Under the pieces are notes generated by a model, which saw only the letters and a list, made by a program, of their open reading frames with translations, did no database searches and had not been told where the DNA came from. Shown piece after piece: positions 36,664 through 44,950 of a stretch of 64,000 nucleotides of DNA; position 1 is the stretch's first letter; the number at the start of each line of letters is the position of its first letter. This DNA is from Acidimicrobiia bacterium (GTDB taxonomy: Bacteria; Actinomycetota; Acidimicrobiia; Spongiisociales; ZC4RG35). Made by a program: the position numbers and the translations under genes. The DNA lies in contig BPGJ01000001.1 in assembly GCA_026002975.1 (NCBI GenBank), forward strand, positions 1 through 64,000, given 5' to 3'.

Positions 36664-37336
36664 CGGTTCCCACCCGGAGTGCCTCCAGCAGACGCCGTCG
36701 GATCACCGCGGGGTCGGCTCTGCGATCCCGGGCCAGTCGCTGCAGTTCGGTGTCCCAGGGTGCGATCTCTCTGGCGAGCAGAGCCTGGGCGGTCCTCAGT
36801 CCCGCCAGCGAAGCCCCCTCCATCTCGTCGACCAGCTTCTCCCGACCTCGGGCGTAGGCCCGTATCTGCTCGAAGTCGCGGGCTTCGGCGGCGTGGGCGT
36901 TCGCCAACCCGGATCCGGCGTGGCCAGCATGGTGGGGAGTGAGCTGGGAACCGGGTTGGACGATCAAGTGGTAGAGGTAGGTGGTGATCCCGAGCGCCCT
37001 CCTCACCAGGTCGCCGGCCGGACCACGGCGCTCGTCGATCAGCCCCAGGGGAGGCAGGACCACCGGGTCGTAGAACCGGAGCTTCCATCTCATGGGAGGC
37101 AACTCGTCGTCGAGTTCCACCTCTGGTCCCCGGGGGGCGGCCAATTGCTCGCGGGTGGCGACCACGTGGAGGTTCTGGACCCCGGCTGCGACCACCGTGA
37201 AAGGGGCGGACAAGAGAGGCATCCTGCCCTGCACTGCGGGAGGCTGGAGCTGCGCCTGGCTCAGATAGGAGCGGTGCACCGTTCTGACGTAGTCGGCCAT
37301 CGCCGAGCGCATCTCCTCGGGGCTGGCGCCGGTCAT
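36656..37336 (-). CDS. Unknown protein, first gene of the meta-pathway operon
   Basis: About 226 residues from the ATG at 37336 (a GTG four codons earlier is possible); the open frame upstream runs through the operator region and is rejected. No domain recognised. Features: LNVHVVATREQL-like central strand (NLHVVATREQLAAPRG), LRFYDPVVLPPLGLID and a helical C-terminus. The stop overlaps the IclR start by eight bases, so the two are coupled. No signal peptide or membrane span. Confidence 0.6.
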   Translation of the reverse strand: MTGASPEEMRSAMADYVRTVHRSYLSQAQLQPPAVQGRMPLLSAPFTVVAAGVQNLHVVATREQLAAPRGPEVELDDELPPMRWKLRFYDPVVLPPLGLIDERRGPAGDLVRRALGITTYLYHLIVQPGSQLTPHHAGHAGSGLANAHAAEARDFEQIRAYARGREKLVDEMEGASLAGLRTAQALLAREIAPWDTELQRLARDRRADPAVIRRRLLEALRVGTDE

Positions 37337-37366
37337 GGTGTCCGACACCCTAGTAGTCGTGTCCCT

Positions 37367-37456
37367 CCATATGGGAATATGTCCCGCATCAAGAGACACG
37401 AACCGTCCTAGCTCCTGAGGCAAAACGTCCCGACATACGGGACAGTTTCCCATATG
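37367..37456. promoter_or_regulatory. Paired inverted operator-like sites between divergent aromatic operons
   Basis: Two near-identical ~19-base sites face each other: on the minus strand CGGGACATATTCCCATATGG (37386-37367) and on the plus strand CGGGACAGTTTCCCATATG (37438-37456). Site 2 also forms GTCCCG-ACATA-CGGGAC with the bases just before it (37428-37444). They lie between the divergent starts at 37336 and 37485, so a single regulator, probably the IclR protein, could control both operons. Confidence 0.7.
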
Positions 37457-37484
37457 ACAGAACAAAGCGTTTATTTTCGTGGGT

Positions 37485-38393
37485 ATGGGAATCATCAGGC
37501 TGTCTCACGTGGACATCACCGTCCCCGACCTCGATCTGGCCACCGCCTACTACACCGAGGTGATGGGGATGTTGGAGACCGGTCGCACCGACGACCGGGT
37601 GTTCTTCAAGTGCTGGGACGAAGAGGATCACCACTCGCTGGCCATCCGCTACGACCCCCGGGTGGGGATCGACCGTTTCTCCTTCAAGGTGGAGGCGGAG
37701 GACGACCTCGAGGACCTCGAGCGCCGGATCGAACGGTACGGCTTTCGGGTGCACAGGGTCCACAGGGGGGAAGAGGTCGGTCAGGGTGAATCCATCAGGT
37801 TCGAGACCCCGTCGGGGCACGAGATGGAGCTGGTCCACGAGGTGGAGAAGGTGGGGAGCCTGCTCCCCAAGGTGAATCCCCGACCCTATCCCACCGGCCT
37901 GAAAGGAATCGCGCCGCCCCGCATGGACCATCTGCTGGTCACCGCCGAGGAGGTCCCCGAAGCAACCCGCTTCTACATGGAGGTTCTCGGTTTCAGACTC
38001 ACCGAACAGCTCCTCGACGGCGACGGCCACCAAATCGGCGTCTGGCTGGAACGTTCCCACACACCCCACGACCTCGCGGTGGTGAGCGGCCCCAACGGCG
38101 GTCTCCACCACTTCGCCTTCTGGCTGGACGACTGGGACGAGGTCCGGCGTGCCGCCGACATCCTCGCCTACAACGCGGTGCAGATCGACGTCGGCCCCAC
38201 CCGCCACGGAATCACCCGGGGGGCCACCATCTACTTCTTCGACCCGCTGGGGACCCGCAACGAAGTGTTCACCGGCGGGTATCGACCCGACCCCGACTTC
38301 CCGACCATCACCTGGACCGAAGACAACGTCGGGAAGGCCATCTTCTACTACGAGGGCGAGCTGAACGAACGGTTCATGAAGGTGCACACATGA
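37485..38393 (+). CDS. Extradiol ring-cleavage dioxygenase, catechol 2,3-dioxygenase (VOC) type, copy 1
   Basis: A 302-residue two-domain enzyme. In the C-terminal domain the iron ligands fit His149 (PPRMDHLL), His208 or 209 (GGLHHFAFWLDD) and Glu260 (TRNEVFTGGY), the XylE/BphC pattern. It opens catechol-type rings next to the diol. Start ATG 37485; no Shine-Dalgarno is visible and the AT-rich stretch just before it suggests a leaderless or near-leaderless transcript. ATGA overlap with copy 2. Confidence 0.9.
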   Translation: MGIIRLSHVDITVPDLDLATAYYTEVMGMLETGRTDDRVFFKCWDEEDHHSLAIRYDPRVGIDRFSFKVEAEDDLEDLERRIERYGFRVHRVHRGEEVGQGESIRFETPSGHEMELVHEVEKVGSLLPKVNPRPYPTGLKGIAPPRMDHLLVTAEEVPEATRFYMEVLGFRLTEQLLDGDGHQIGVWLERSHTPHDLAVVSGPNGGLHHFAFWLDDWDEVRRAADILAYNAVQIDVGPTRHGITRGATIYFFDPLGTRNEVFTGGYRPDPDFPTITWTEDNVGKAIFYYEGELNERFMKVHT

Positions 38394-39324
38394 GCGGCCG
38401 GCCCCTGCCCGTCGGGGATCCTACGGCTCTCCCACGTGGAGCTGCGCGAGCCCGACCTGGAGCTGGCCACCGCCTACTACACCGAGGTGGTGGGCCTCAT
38501 CGAGACCGCCCGTGAGGACGACCGGGTCTTCTTGAAATGCTGGGACGAGCATCAGCACCATTCGATCGTCCTCAACTACGCGCCGACCTACGGGGTAGAC
38601 GCGGTCGCGTTCAAGGTGTTGGACCGCAGCGACCTGGACTTCTACCAGCAGACGATCGAAGCCGCCGGCATCACCACCAAACGCTACGAAGCGGGAGAGC
38701 TCGGGCCCGGTTCGGGAGAGACCCTCAGATTCGAGGCCCCCAGCGGCCACGTCACCGACCTGGTGTGGGGCATGCAGCAGGTTGGAAACCTGCTGCCGCT
38801 CCACAACCCACCTCCCGAACCGCCCGACCTCCTGGGGATCCATCCGCCCCGCCTCGACCACGTCTTCTTGATGTGCGAGGACGTCGACGGGATCACCAGG
38901 TTCTACCGGGAGGTGCTGGAGTTTCGGCTCACCGAGCAGATCGTGGCGGACGACGGCCACCAGCTCTGCACCTTCCTCGAGCGCAGCCACACACCCCACG
39001 ACGTGGCTTTCATCACCGGCCCCCAAGGGGCGTTCCATCACGTGGGGGTTCTGGGTGGACGACTGGAACCAGCTTCGGCAGGCCGCCGACATCTGCAGTT
39101 ACCACGGCGTCCGGATCGACGCCGGACCCACCCGCCACGGTGCCACCCGGGGTTGGGGCCTGTACTTCTTCGACCCGGCCGGCAACCGCAACGAGGTCTA
39201 CACGGGCGGCTACTGGGTCGATCCCGACCGGGAGCCGATCACCTGGACCGAGTCGGAGATGGGCCGAGCCATCTTCTACTACGAGGGCTCCGTGAACCAG
39301 CGATTCCTGACCGTCCACTCATGA
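38390..39324 (+). pseudogene. Extradiol ring-cleavage dioxygenase, copy 2, interrupted by two frameshifts
   Basis: The ATG at 38390 overlaps the stop of copy 1. Correcting one extra G in GGGG (38414-38417) joins it to ILRLSHVELREPDLELATAY; correcting one extra G in GGGGG (39044-39048) joins AFHHVGFWVDDWNQLRQAAD to NRNEVYTGGYW and a stop at 39324. The iron ligands PPRLDHVFL, FHHVGFW and NRNE are then all present in a protein of about 311 residues clearly paralogous to copy 1. Two errors in homopolymers make a sequence fault more likely than decay. Confidence 0.87.
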
Positions 39325-40451
39325 CGAGACGCGAATCGGGCACAGGCGGCAACGAACAGCGGGAGAGCCCAGCTCGTTTCCCGAAGACCGAGCGGGCCGA
39401 ACCTCCCCTGTACCTGGCCCGGTACCTGGCGAGGCAGACCGGCCGAGGGCCTGGTGCAGAGCCCGACGACAACGGTGCCGGAGACGACGGTCTGCCGCTG
39501 TACCTGCGCCGCTTCCGCGAGAGGGCCCGCACCGAGGCGACACCCCTGTGGCAGAGAGCCCCACACGGCATCCAGCAGGCTCTCAGCGAGGACAACCTCA
39601 ACAAGGAGATCTCGGCGCCTCCCGAAGCCAGACCACGGATAGTCAACGAGATCTACCTGGTGAGACACGCCGAAACCCAGGGCTACTCCACCGAGTCGGG
39701 CCTCACCCCCCTCGGGGTGTGGCAGTCCCACACCTACGGCCACAACCTGGCGAAGCGGGTCAGATCGGGGGAGACGATCGCCGTGGTCCACGCCGATACC
39801 AACCGGGCCCGGGAAACCGCCGAGAACCTGCACAGGGGCCTACTCGACGGCATCGTGATGTTCGAGAAAAACGTCGAAGTGCTCGATCCCCGGGCGATGC
39901 CCGAGTTCCGCAACTTCCAGGTGGCCACACCCGACGGTCTGAGGGACCCCACCGCGGCGTTCCGGCGCTACTACGCCGTCCTCGAGAAGTTCGAACGGAT
40001 GGCCCTCGGCGACCGCCCCATGTGGTTGGTGGAGATGGACCGGTTCTGGAGAACCCAGCAGGGGGGAGCCGACCCCATCCAGTTCTGGCTCACCGTGCCG
40101 CTCCTCCACTTCGAACCACCTTCGTTCTGCGTACGCAGATTCTGGAAGGGGCTTCGCCAGCTCGCCGAGGCCCACCCGGGTGCCAGGTTGGTGATCACCT
40201 CACATTCGGGGCCGATCCGGGCCTTCGCGGTGTGGGCGTTCGGCTACGACCCGGGCGAGCCGTACAACACCGAACACGTCCGGGTCAAGTTGATGGAGGG
40301 GGGACAGGAAGCCCTGGTCTCGTACCGCAACCGCGTCCAGGAAGTCCACGTGCCGCCGCTGGATGAGTTGCCGGCGTGGGAGGACGTGATCCGAAAGGAG
40401 GTGACGGCGACGAGCTCGCTGACAGGCGCAGAGGAGAGGAACCAGCCGTGA
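39321..40451 (+). CDS. Histidine phosphatase superfamily protein with long N-terminal extension
   Basis: A 376-residue protein from the ATG at 39321 (ATGA overlap). The first ~110 residues are charged and low-complexity, with the paired segments PLYLARYLARQ and PLYLRRFRERA. Then EIYLVRHAETQGYS is the phosphatase RHG-type motif with the nucleophilic His, followed by ADTNRARETAENL and the second catalytic His in VITSHSGPIRAF. The gene precedes the PEP-synthase-like kinase pair, which makes removal of phosphate from a phosphorylated aromatic its likely job, by analogy to the CreD step in cresol breakdown. Confidence 0.82.
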   Translation: MTRRESGTGGNEQRESPARFPKTERAEPPLYLARYLARQTGRGPGAEPDDNGAGDDGLPLYLRRFRERARTEATPLWQRAPHGIQQALSEDNLNKEISAPPEARPRIVNEIYLVRHAETQGYSTESGLTPLGVWQSHTYGHNLAKRVRSGETIAVVHADTNRARETAENLHRGLLDGIVMFEKNVEVLDPRAMPEFRNFQVATPDGLRDPTAAFRRYYAVLEKFERMALGDRPMWLVEMDRFWRTQQGGADPIQFWLTVPLLHFEPPSFCVRRFWKGLRQLAEAHPGARLVITSHSGPIRAFAVWAFGYDPGEPYNTEHVRVKLMEGGQEALVSYRNRVQEVHVPPLDELPAWEDVIRKEVTATSSLTGAEERNQP

Positions 40452-40466
40452 GAGGAGGAGGGGCAG

Positions 40467-42296
40467 ATGAGCGCTGATCGATTCCCCAGCCCGTTCGAGG
40501 TGGAGACCCCGGCGGGAGCCGAAGGGTGGGAGCGGATGTATCCGTACTACCTGTTGTTCTCGGAGGACAACCGGCAGTACGAGGACTCGGTCCTCTGGTT
40601 CCAGGACGGCATGCACCACCCGGAGGTCGAGTTCCCGTTCGACACGATCACCCACGAATGCTGGCGGGTCGCTCTCGGCCAGTACAACTCGCGCATCTTC
40701 GCCGTGCCGCCAGCCTACGGGATCGAGCAGCGCATCCTCAACGGATACGTGTACATAACGCCGGTTCCCGTGACCGAGGAAGAGTGGGTCGGCCAGAGGG
40801 CGGAGCTGTTCATGCAGCGGGCCGGCCACTACTACCAGAACTGGGACTCCCTCTTCGAGAAGTGGAAGGAGAAGATGGAGGGGGTGATCGACGAGCTGAA
40901 ACAGCTCGAGGTTCCCAACCTCCGACGGCTCGAAGACGAGGAGGTCGTCACCGAGGGCAGGGGCATGAGCTCCGGGTACCGCCTGCTCGAGGCGTACGAC
41001 CGGGCCATCGAGAACATGTTCGTGGCGTGGCAGTACCACTTCGAGATGCTCAACCTCGGGTACGCGGCCTACCTGAACCTGTTCATGTTCTGCAAGCAGG
41101 CGTTCCCCGGGATCAAGGACGAGACCATCGCCCAGATGGTCGCCGGGACCGACATATTGTTCTTCCGTCCGGACGACGAGATCAAGAAGCTGGCCCGGAA
41201 AGCCATCGAGCTCGACATCGTCGACCTCGTCCGGGGCGAAGGATCGCCCGAGGAGATCATCGAGAGGCTGAGGGAGCATCCCAAGGGGGCCGAATGGGTG
41301 GCCGCCCTCGAAGAGGCCAAGGACCCCTGGTTCTACTTCTCCAACGGGGCGGGCTTCTACCACCATCACCGCTCGTGGATCGACGACATGACGGTGCCGT
41401 GGTCGGCGCTGGTCAACTACATCGAGAAGCTCGAGAACGGCGAGAACATCGACCGTCCCCAGGACGAGGTGGTGGCCCGCCGAGAGAGGCTGCTGGAGGA
41501 GTACAGGAACCTGCTGCAGACCGACGAGGACCGCAAAGCCTTCGACGAGAACGTCGGGTTGGCCCGGACGGTCGCCGCGTACATCGAGGACCACAACTTC
41601 TATGTGGAGAACTGGCACCACACCCTGTGGTGGAACAAGATCCGGGAGTTCGGGGACCGGCTGGTGGAGGGGGGTGTCCTCGACGACCGGGAGGACCTGT
41701 TCTACCTGAACCGCTGGGAGGTGGGTCAGGCCCTGTACGACATGGTGGCCGGCTGGGCGACGGGGGCACCCAACCGCAGCCAGGTCTACTGGAAGCGGGA
41801 AGTCGCCGAACGGAAACGCATCGTGGAGGCGTTGCGGGCTTGGGCACCCCTCCCCGCTCTCGGCCCGGTTCCCGATGAGATCACCGAGCCGTTCACGGTG
41901 ATGCTCTGGGGCATCACCACCGACCGGGTTCAGTCGTGGCTGAAGGGAGGCACCGAAACCGGCGACGCCATCGAAGGGGTGCCCGGGTCACCCGGCGTGG
42001 CGGAGGGACGGGCGAGGGTCCTCTTCTCGGCGTCGGAGCTGAGCGAGGTCCAGCCGGGGGAGATCCTGGTCTGCCCGATCACCGCACCCGCTTGGGGGCC
42101 GGTGTTCGGAACGATCGCCGCGGCGGTGTCCGACATCGGAGGGATCATGAGCCATGCCGCGATCGTCAGCCGGGAGTACGGGCTGCCGGCGGTGGTGGGC
42201 ACCGGCCGGGCGACCAAGCTGATCAAGACCGGCGACCTGGTGCGGGTGGACGGCAACACCGGCAAGGTGACGATCCTGGAACGGGCCGGAGGCTGA
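40467..42296 (+). CDS. PEP-utilising phosphohistidine-domain protein, phenylphosphate synthase subunit A / CreH-like
   Basis: A 609-residue protein. The N-terminal ~500 residues are a helical domain rich in Trp and Tyr with HPEVEFPFDTITHECWR. The C-terminal swivelling domain runs EGVPGSPGVAEGRARVLFSA, ending with GGIMSHAAIVSREYGLPAVV; the His near residue 562 is the one phosphorylated in PEP synthase-type enzymes. The ATP-grasp half is on the next gene. Split pairs of this size phosphorylate phenol (PpsA/PpsB) or p-cresol (CreH/CreI). Rifampin-type phosphotransferases are the alternative. AGGAGG precedes the ATG. Confidence 0.85.
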   Translation: MSADRFPSPFEVETPAGAEGWERMYPYYLLFSEDNRQYEDSVLWFQDGMHHPEVEFPFDTITHECWRVALGQYNSRIFAVPPAYGIEQRILNGYVYITPVPVTEEEWVGQRAELFMQRAGHYYQNWDSLFEKWKEKMEGVIDELKQLEVPNLRRLEDEEVVTEGRGMSSGYRLLEAYDRAIENMFVAWQYHFEMLNLGYAAYLNLFMFCKQAFPGIKDETIAQMVAGTDILFFRPDDEIKKLARKAIELDIVDLVRGEGSPEEIIERLREHPKGAEWVAALEEAKDPWFYFSNGAGFYHHHRSWIDDMTVPWSALVNYIEKLENGENIDRPQDEVVARRERLLEEYRNLLQTDEDRKAFDENVGLARTVAAYIEDHNFYVENWHHTLWWNKIREFGDRLVEGGVLDDREDLFYLNRWEVGQALYDMVAGWATGAPNRSQVYWKREVAERKRIVEALRAWAPLPALGPVPDEITEPFTVMLWGITTDRVQSWLKGGTETGDAIEGVPGSPGVAEGRARVLFSASELSEVQPGEILVCPITAPAWGPVFGTIAAAVSDIGGIMSHAAIVSREYGLPAVVGTGRATKLIKTGDLVRVDGNTGKVTILERAGG

Positions 42297-42299
42297 CAG

Positions 42300-43381
42300 A
42301 TGGGAGACGGGTACCGGTACGTCCGCTGGCTGGCCGACTGCGCCGACCTCGACTCGCCGGAGGAGGTCGGAGGCAAGGCCGTCGGTCTGGGACGACTCTG
42401 CCGCCTCCACTTGCCCGTGCCGCCGGGATTCGCCGTCGGTCTGGCCGCCTACCGGGACTTCCTCACTCGGGCCGGCCTGGGAGAGGTGATCGAGGATCAC
42501 CTCTCCCGGGCCCGGGACCCCGACGGATACCGGATCGCCTCGGAGAAGATCGCCGAAGCTTCCGCCGCCCATCCCGGCCGACGTGGAGCGGGCGATCCGG
42601 CAGGCGTACCGACGCTCTGCGACCGGTGCGGGGCCGAGGACCTGCCGGTGGCGGTGCGGTCGAGCGCCACCCTGGAGGACATGGCCGACGCCCTCGTTCG
42701 CCGGCCAGCAGGAGACCTTCCTGTGGGTGATGGGCGCAGACCGGGTGGTCGACCACGTGGTGGGATGTTGGGCCAGTCTGTTCACCCCCCAGGCGATCGC
42801 TTACCGATCGCATCTGGGCAGACCGGCCGATCACCTGGGAATGGGTGTGGTCGTCCAGCAGATGGTGCCAGCCACCGCCGCCGGCGTGATGATCACCCTG
42901 GATCCGGTGACCGGGGATCCATCCCAGGTCTCGATAGAGGCCTGTCATGGGTTGGGCGTCGGGGTGGTGAACGGTGAGATCACCCCCGACCCGCTACTTT
43001 GTCGACAAGGTGACCGGGGAGCTGCGATCCAAGACGGTCGCGTCGAAACTCGAGGAGTTCCGCTTCGACCCTGGGACGGGCGGCGTGGAGAAGCTCCCTG
43101 TCGAGGAGGAAAGGCGGGACCAACCGGCCCTCACCGACTCGGAGGTGCGTGCAATCGCCGAGCTCGGAGTGCGAATCGAACGGGCCCTCGGCGGACCCCA
43201 GGACGTGGAGTGGGCGTACGGACCGGGCGAGCCGGATCGCCGCGACCTCTACCTGTTGCAGACCCGGCCTGAGACGGTGTGGTCCCATAAGCGGAGAGAG
43301 CCGATCGCTCCTCCGGGGTCGACCGTGATGGACCGGATACTCATGACCATCTCCCGACCGATCAAGCTAAAGGAGACCTGA
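42300..43381 (+). pseudogene. ATP-grasp PEP-synthase-like partner (phenylphosphate synthase subunit B / CreI-like), four frameshifts
   Basis: Joined across frames it reads EEVGGKAVGLGRLCRLHLPV, PPGFAV, PIPADVERAIRQAYRR, LPVAVRSSATLEDMADASFA with GQQETFLWV, SHLGRPADHLGMGVVVQQMV, AGVMITLDPVTGDPSQV, VDKVTGELRSKTV and DVEWAYGPGE, LYLLQTRPETVW. These are the PEP/pyruvate-binding ATP-grasp landmarks in order, about 360 residues. Frame changes lie near 42545-42567 (+1), 42611-42618 (-1), 42692-42694 (extra C) and 42990-42992 (extra C). Four breaks in one gene are either poor sequence or real decay; flanking genes are intact. Confidence 0.82.
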
Positions 43382-43390
43382 GGAGGAACC

Positions 43391-44662
43391 ATGCTGTCCA
43401 AGGAGAGGAACGAGGCGCTGACCAGGGTCGGACCCGGGACCCCGATGGGTGAGCTGCTCCGGCGCTACTGGTATCCGGTGGCATTCCAGCGCGAGTTGGA
43501 CGAGTGGCCGATCAAGAAGGTCCGGCTTCTCGGCGAGGACTTCGCGTTGTGGAAGACCCCTCAGGGCGGCTACGCCATCATCCAGGAACGCTGCCCTCAC
43601 CGGCACGCCTCCCTGGTCTACGGGGTGGTGGAGGAGGAAGGGATTCGCTGCGGCTATCACGGCTGGTTGTTCAGCTGTGAGGGGACCTGCCTGGAGCAGC
43701 CCGCCGAGCCCGAACACTCGGCGTTCAAGGACAACGTGAAGGCGTTCGCCGGTAAGGCGCAGGCGTTGGGCGGAATGGTTTGGGTGTACATCGGCCCCGA
43801 ACCCGCTCCGGAGCTTCCTAGGTTCGACGTGTACGTGGACCCGGGTTTCAAGGACGTGGGCCATTCGGTGCTGCCTTGCAACTGGCTGCAGATCATGGAG
43901 AACTCGGTGGATCCCCACCACGTGGAGTGGTTGCACGGCCGCTACTTCCAGTTCCTCGCCTCCCAAAAGGGGTTCCTCGCCCCGCCCTCCTTCCAGAAGA
44001 AGCACGTGAAGATCGGGTTCGATCCGTTCGAGTGGGGCATCATCAAGCGGCGTCTGCTCGAGGGTCAGACCGAAGCCGACGACGACTGGGCGGTCGGCCA
44101 CCCCTTGGTGTTCCCCTACTGCATGCGGGTGGGGGGCGGCGGGATCGATCAGATGCAGATCCGGGTCCCGATCGACGACACCCACACGTGGGCCCTGTTC
44201 TACTCGAACCACCATCCCGACGGCCTCGACGAGTATCCGGAGCAGATCTACCCGGTCGACTACGAGTACAAGTGGATCGACGAGCAGGGGAACTTCATCG
44301 TCGACTACGTCGAAGGCCAGGACATCATGGCGTGGGTGACCCAGGGCGACATCACCGACCGGACGGCCGAGCACATCGGGAAGTCGGACGCAGGAGTGAT
44401 CATGCTGCGACGCATGTTCCGGGAGCAGATGGCCTTGGTGGAGGAGGGGAAGGACCCGACCGTCGGCTTCACCCGAGAGCCCCACGACCGGATCGCCCTT
44501 CCCTGTGAGAAGAACAAGTTCGGAGCGGGCGTGGACTTCGCCCTCCAGTGGCTGGACATGGGTTCGAGCCGGTACTCGCCGGCGCTGGACACCCTCCGCA
44601 AGCTCCACATCGACGCCGCAGCGGCCCGTGGGGAGCTTCCCGGTCAGACCGAGACCTCATGA
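43391..44662 (+). CDS. Rieske non-haem iron aromatic oxygenase, alpha subunit
   Basis: A 423-residue oxygenase. The Rieske cluster ligands are CPHRH (Cys68, His70) and CGYHGW (Cys87, His90). The catalytic iron site is NSVDPHHVEWLH (Asn171, Asp174, His177, His182). Overall it resembles the homotrimeric phthalate/vanillate-type oxygenases, which need no beta subunit; none is present. The Rieske ferredoxin at 29641 may feed it. Lying directly behind the phenol-phosphorylating pair suggests a phosphorylated or otherwise activated phenol as substrate. AGGAGG precedes the ATG. Confidence 0.9.
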   Translation: MLSKERNEALTRVGPGTPMGELLRRYWYPVAFQRELDEWPIKKVRLLGEDFALWKTPQGGYAIIQERCPHRHASLVYGVVEEEGIRCGYHGWLFSCEGTCLEQPAEPEHSAFKDNVKAFAGKAQALGGMVWVYIGPEPAPELPRFDVYVDPGFKDVGHSVLPCNWLQIMENSVDPHHVEWLHGRYFQFLASQKGFLAPPSFQKKHVKIGFDPFEWGIIKRRLLEGQTEADDDWAVGHPLVFPYCMRVGGGGIDQMQIRVPIDDTHTWALFYSNHHPDGLDEYPEQIYPVDYEYKWIDEQGNFIVDYVEGQDIMAWVTQGDITDRTAEHIGKSDAGVIMLRRMFREQMALVEEGKDPTVGFTREPHDRIALPCEKNKFGAGVDFALQWLDMGSSRYSPALDTLRKLHIDAAAARGELPGQTETS

Positions 44663-44946
44663 TCCCCCGCCCACCCCGGGTCGCGAACCACGTGGAGACG
44701 CCGATCCCCGTGAGGGATCGGCGTCTCGGGGGTCCACATTGGTGGGATCCCGACCGGATCCGGCACCTGGACGACATGCCCCACCACTGCCCGGCGTGTG
44801 GTTTCTCGCTGGACGGTCCGGGGGGGATCGTCGTCGAGTACTGGGAGGCCGACCGAAGGATGTACCACGTGTGGTGCAAAGCCTGTCGATGGGCCGGAGA
44901 CGTGGTTCGTGTCCGGCGCATGATCGGACACGAGGCCGCCGATTGA
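44659..44946 (+). CDS. Small zinc-ribbon protein coupled to the Rieske oxygenase
   Basis: A 95-residue protein whose ATG overlaps the oxygenase stop (ATGA). Two CxxC knuckles, HHCPACGF and WCKACRW, about 33 residues apart, should bind one zinc or iron. Otherwise no recognised family. Coupling suggests a role with the oxygenase, for instance assembly, but that is inference. Confidence 0.65.
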   Translation: MIPRPPRVANHVETPIPVRDRRLGGPHWWDPDRIRHLDDMPHHCPACGFSLDGPGGIVVEYWEADRRMYHVWCKACRWAGDVVRVRRMIGHEAAD

Positions 44947-44950
44947 CCGC

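Noticed and set aside
42300-43381. Three separate small genes in place of the ATP-grasp subunit
   Set aside because: The pieces follow the order of one PEP-synthase N-terminal domain without gaps, so one interrupted gene is the better reading.
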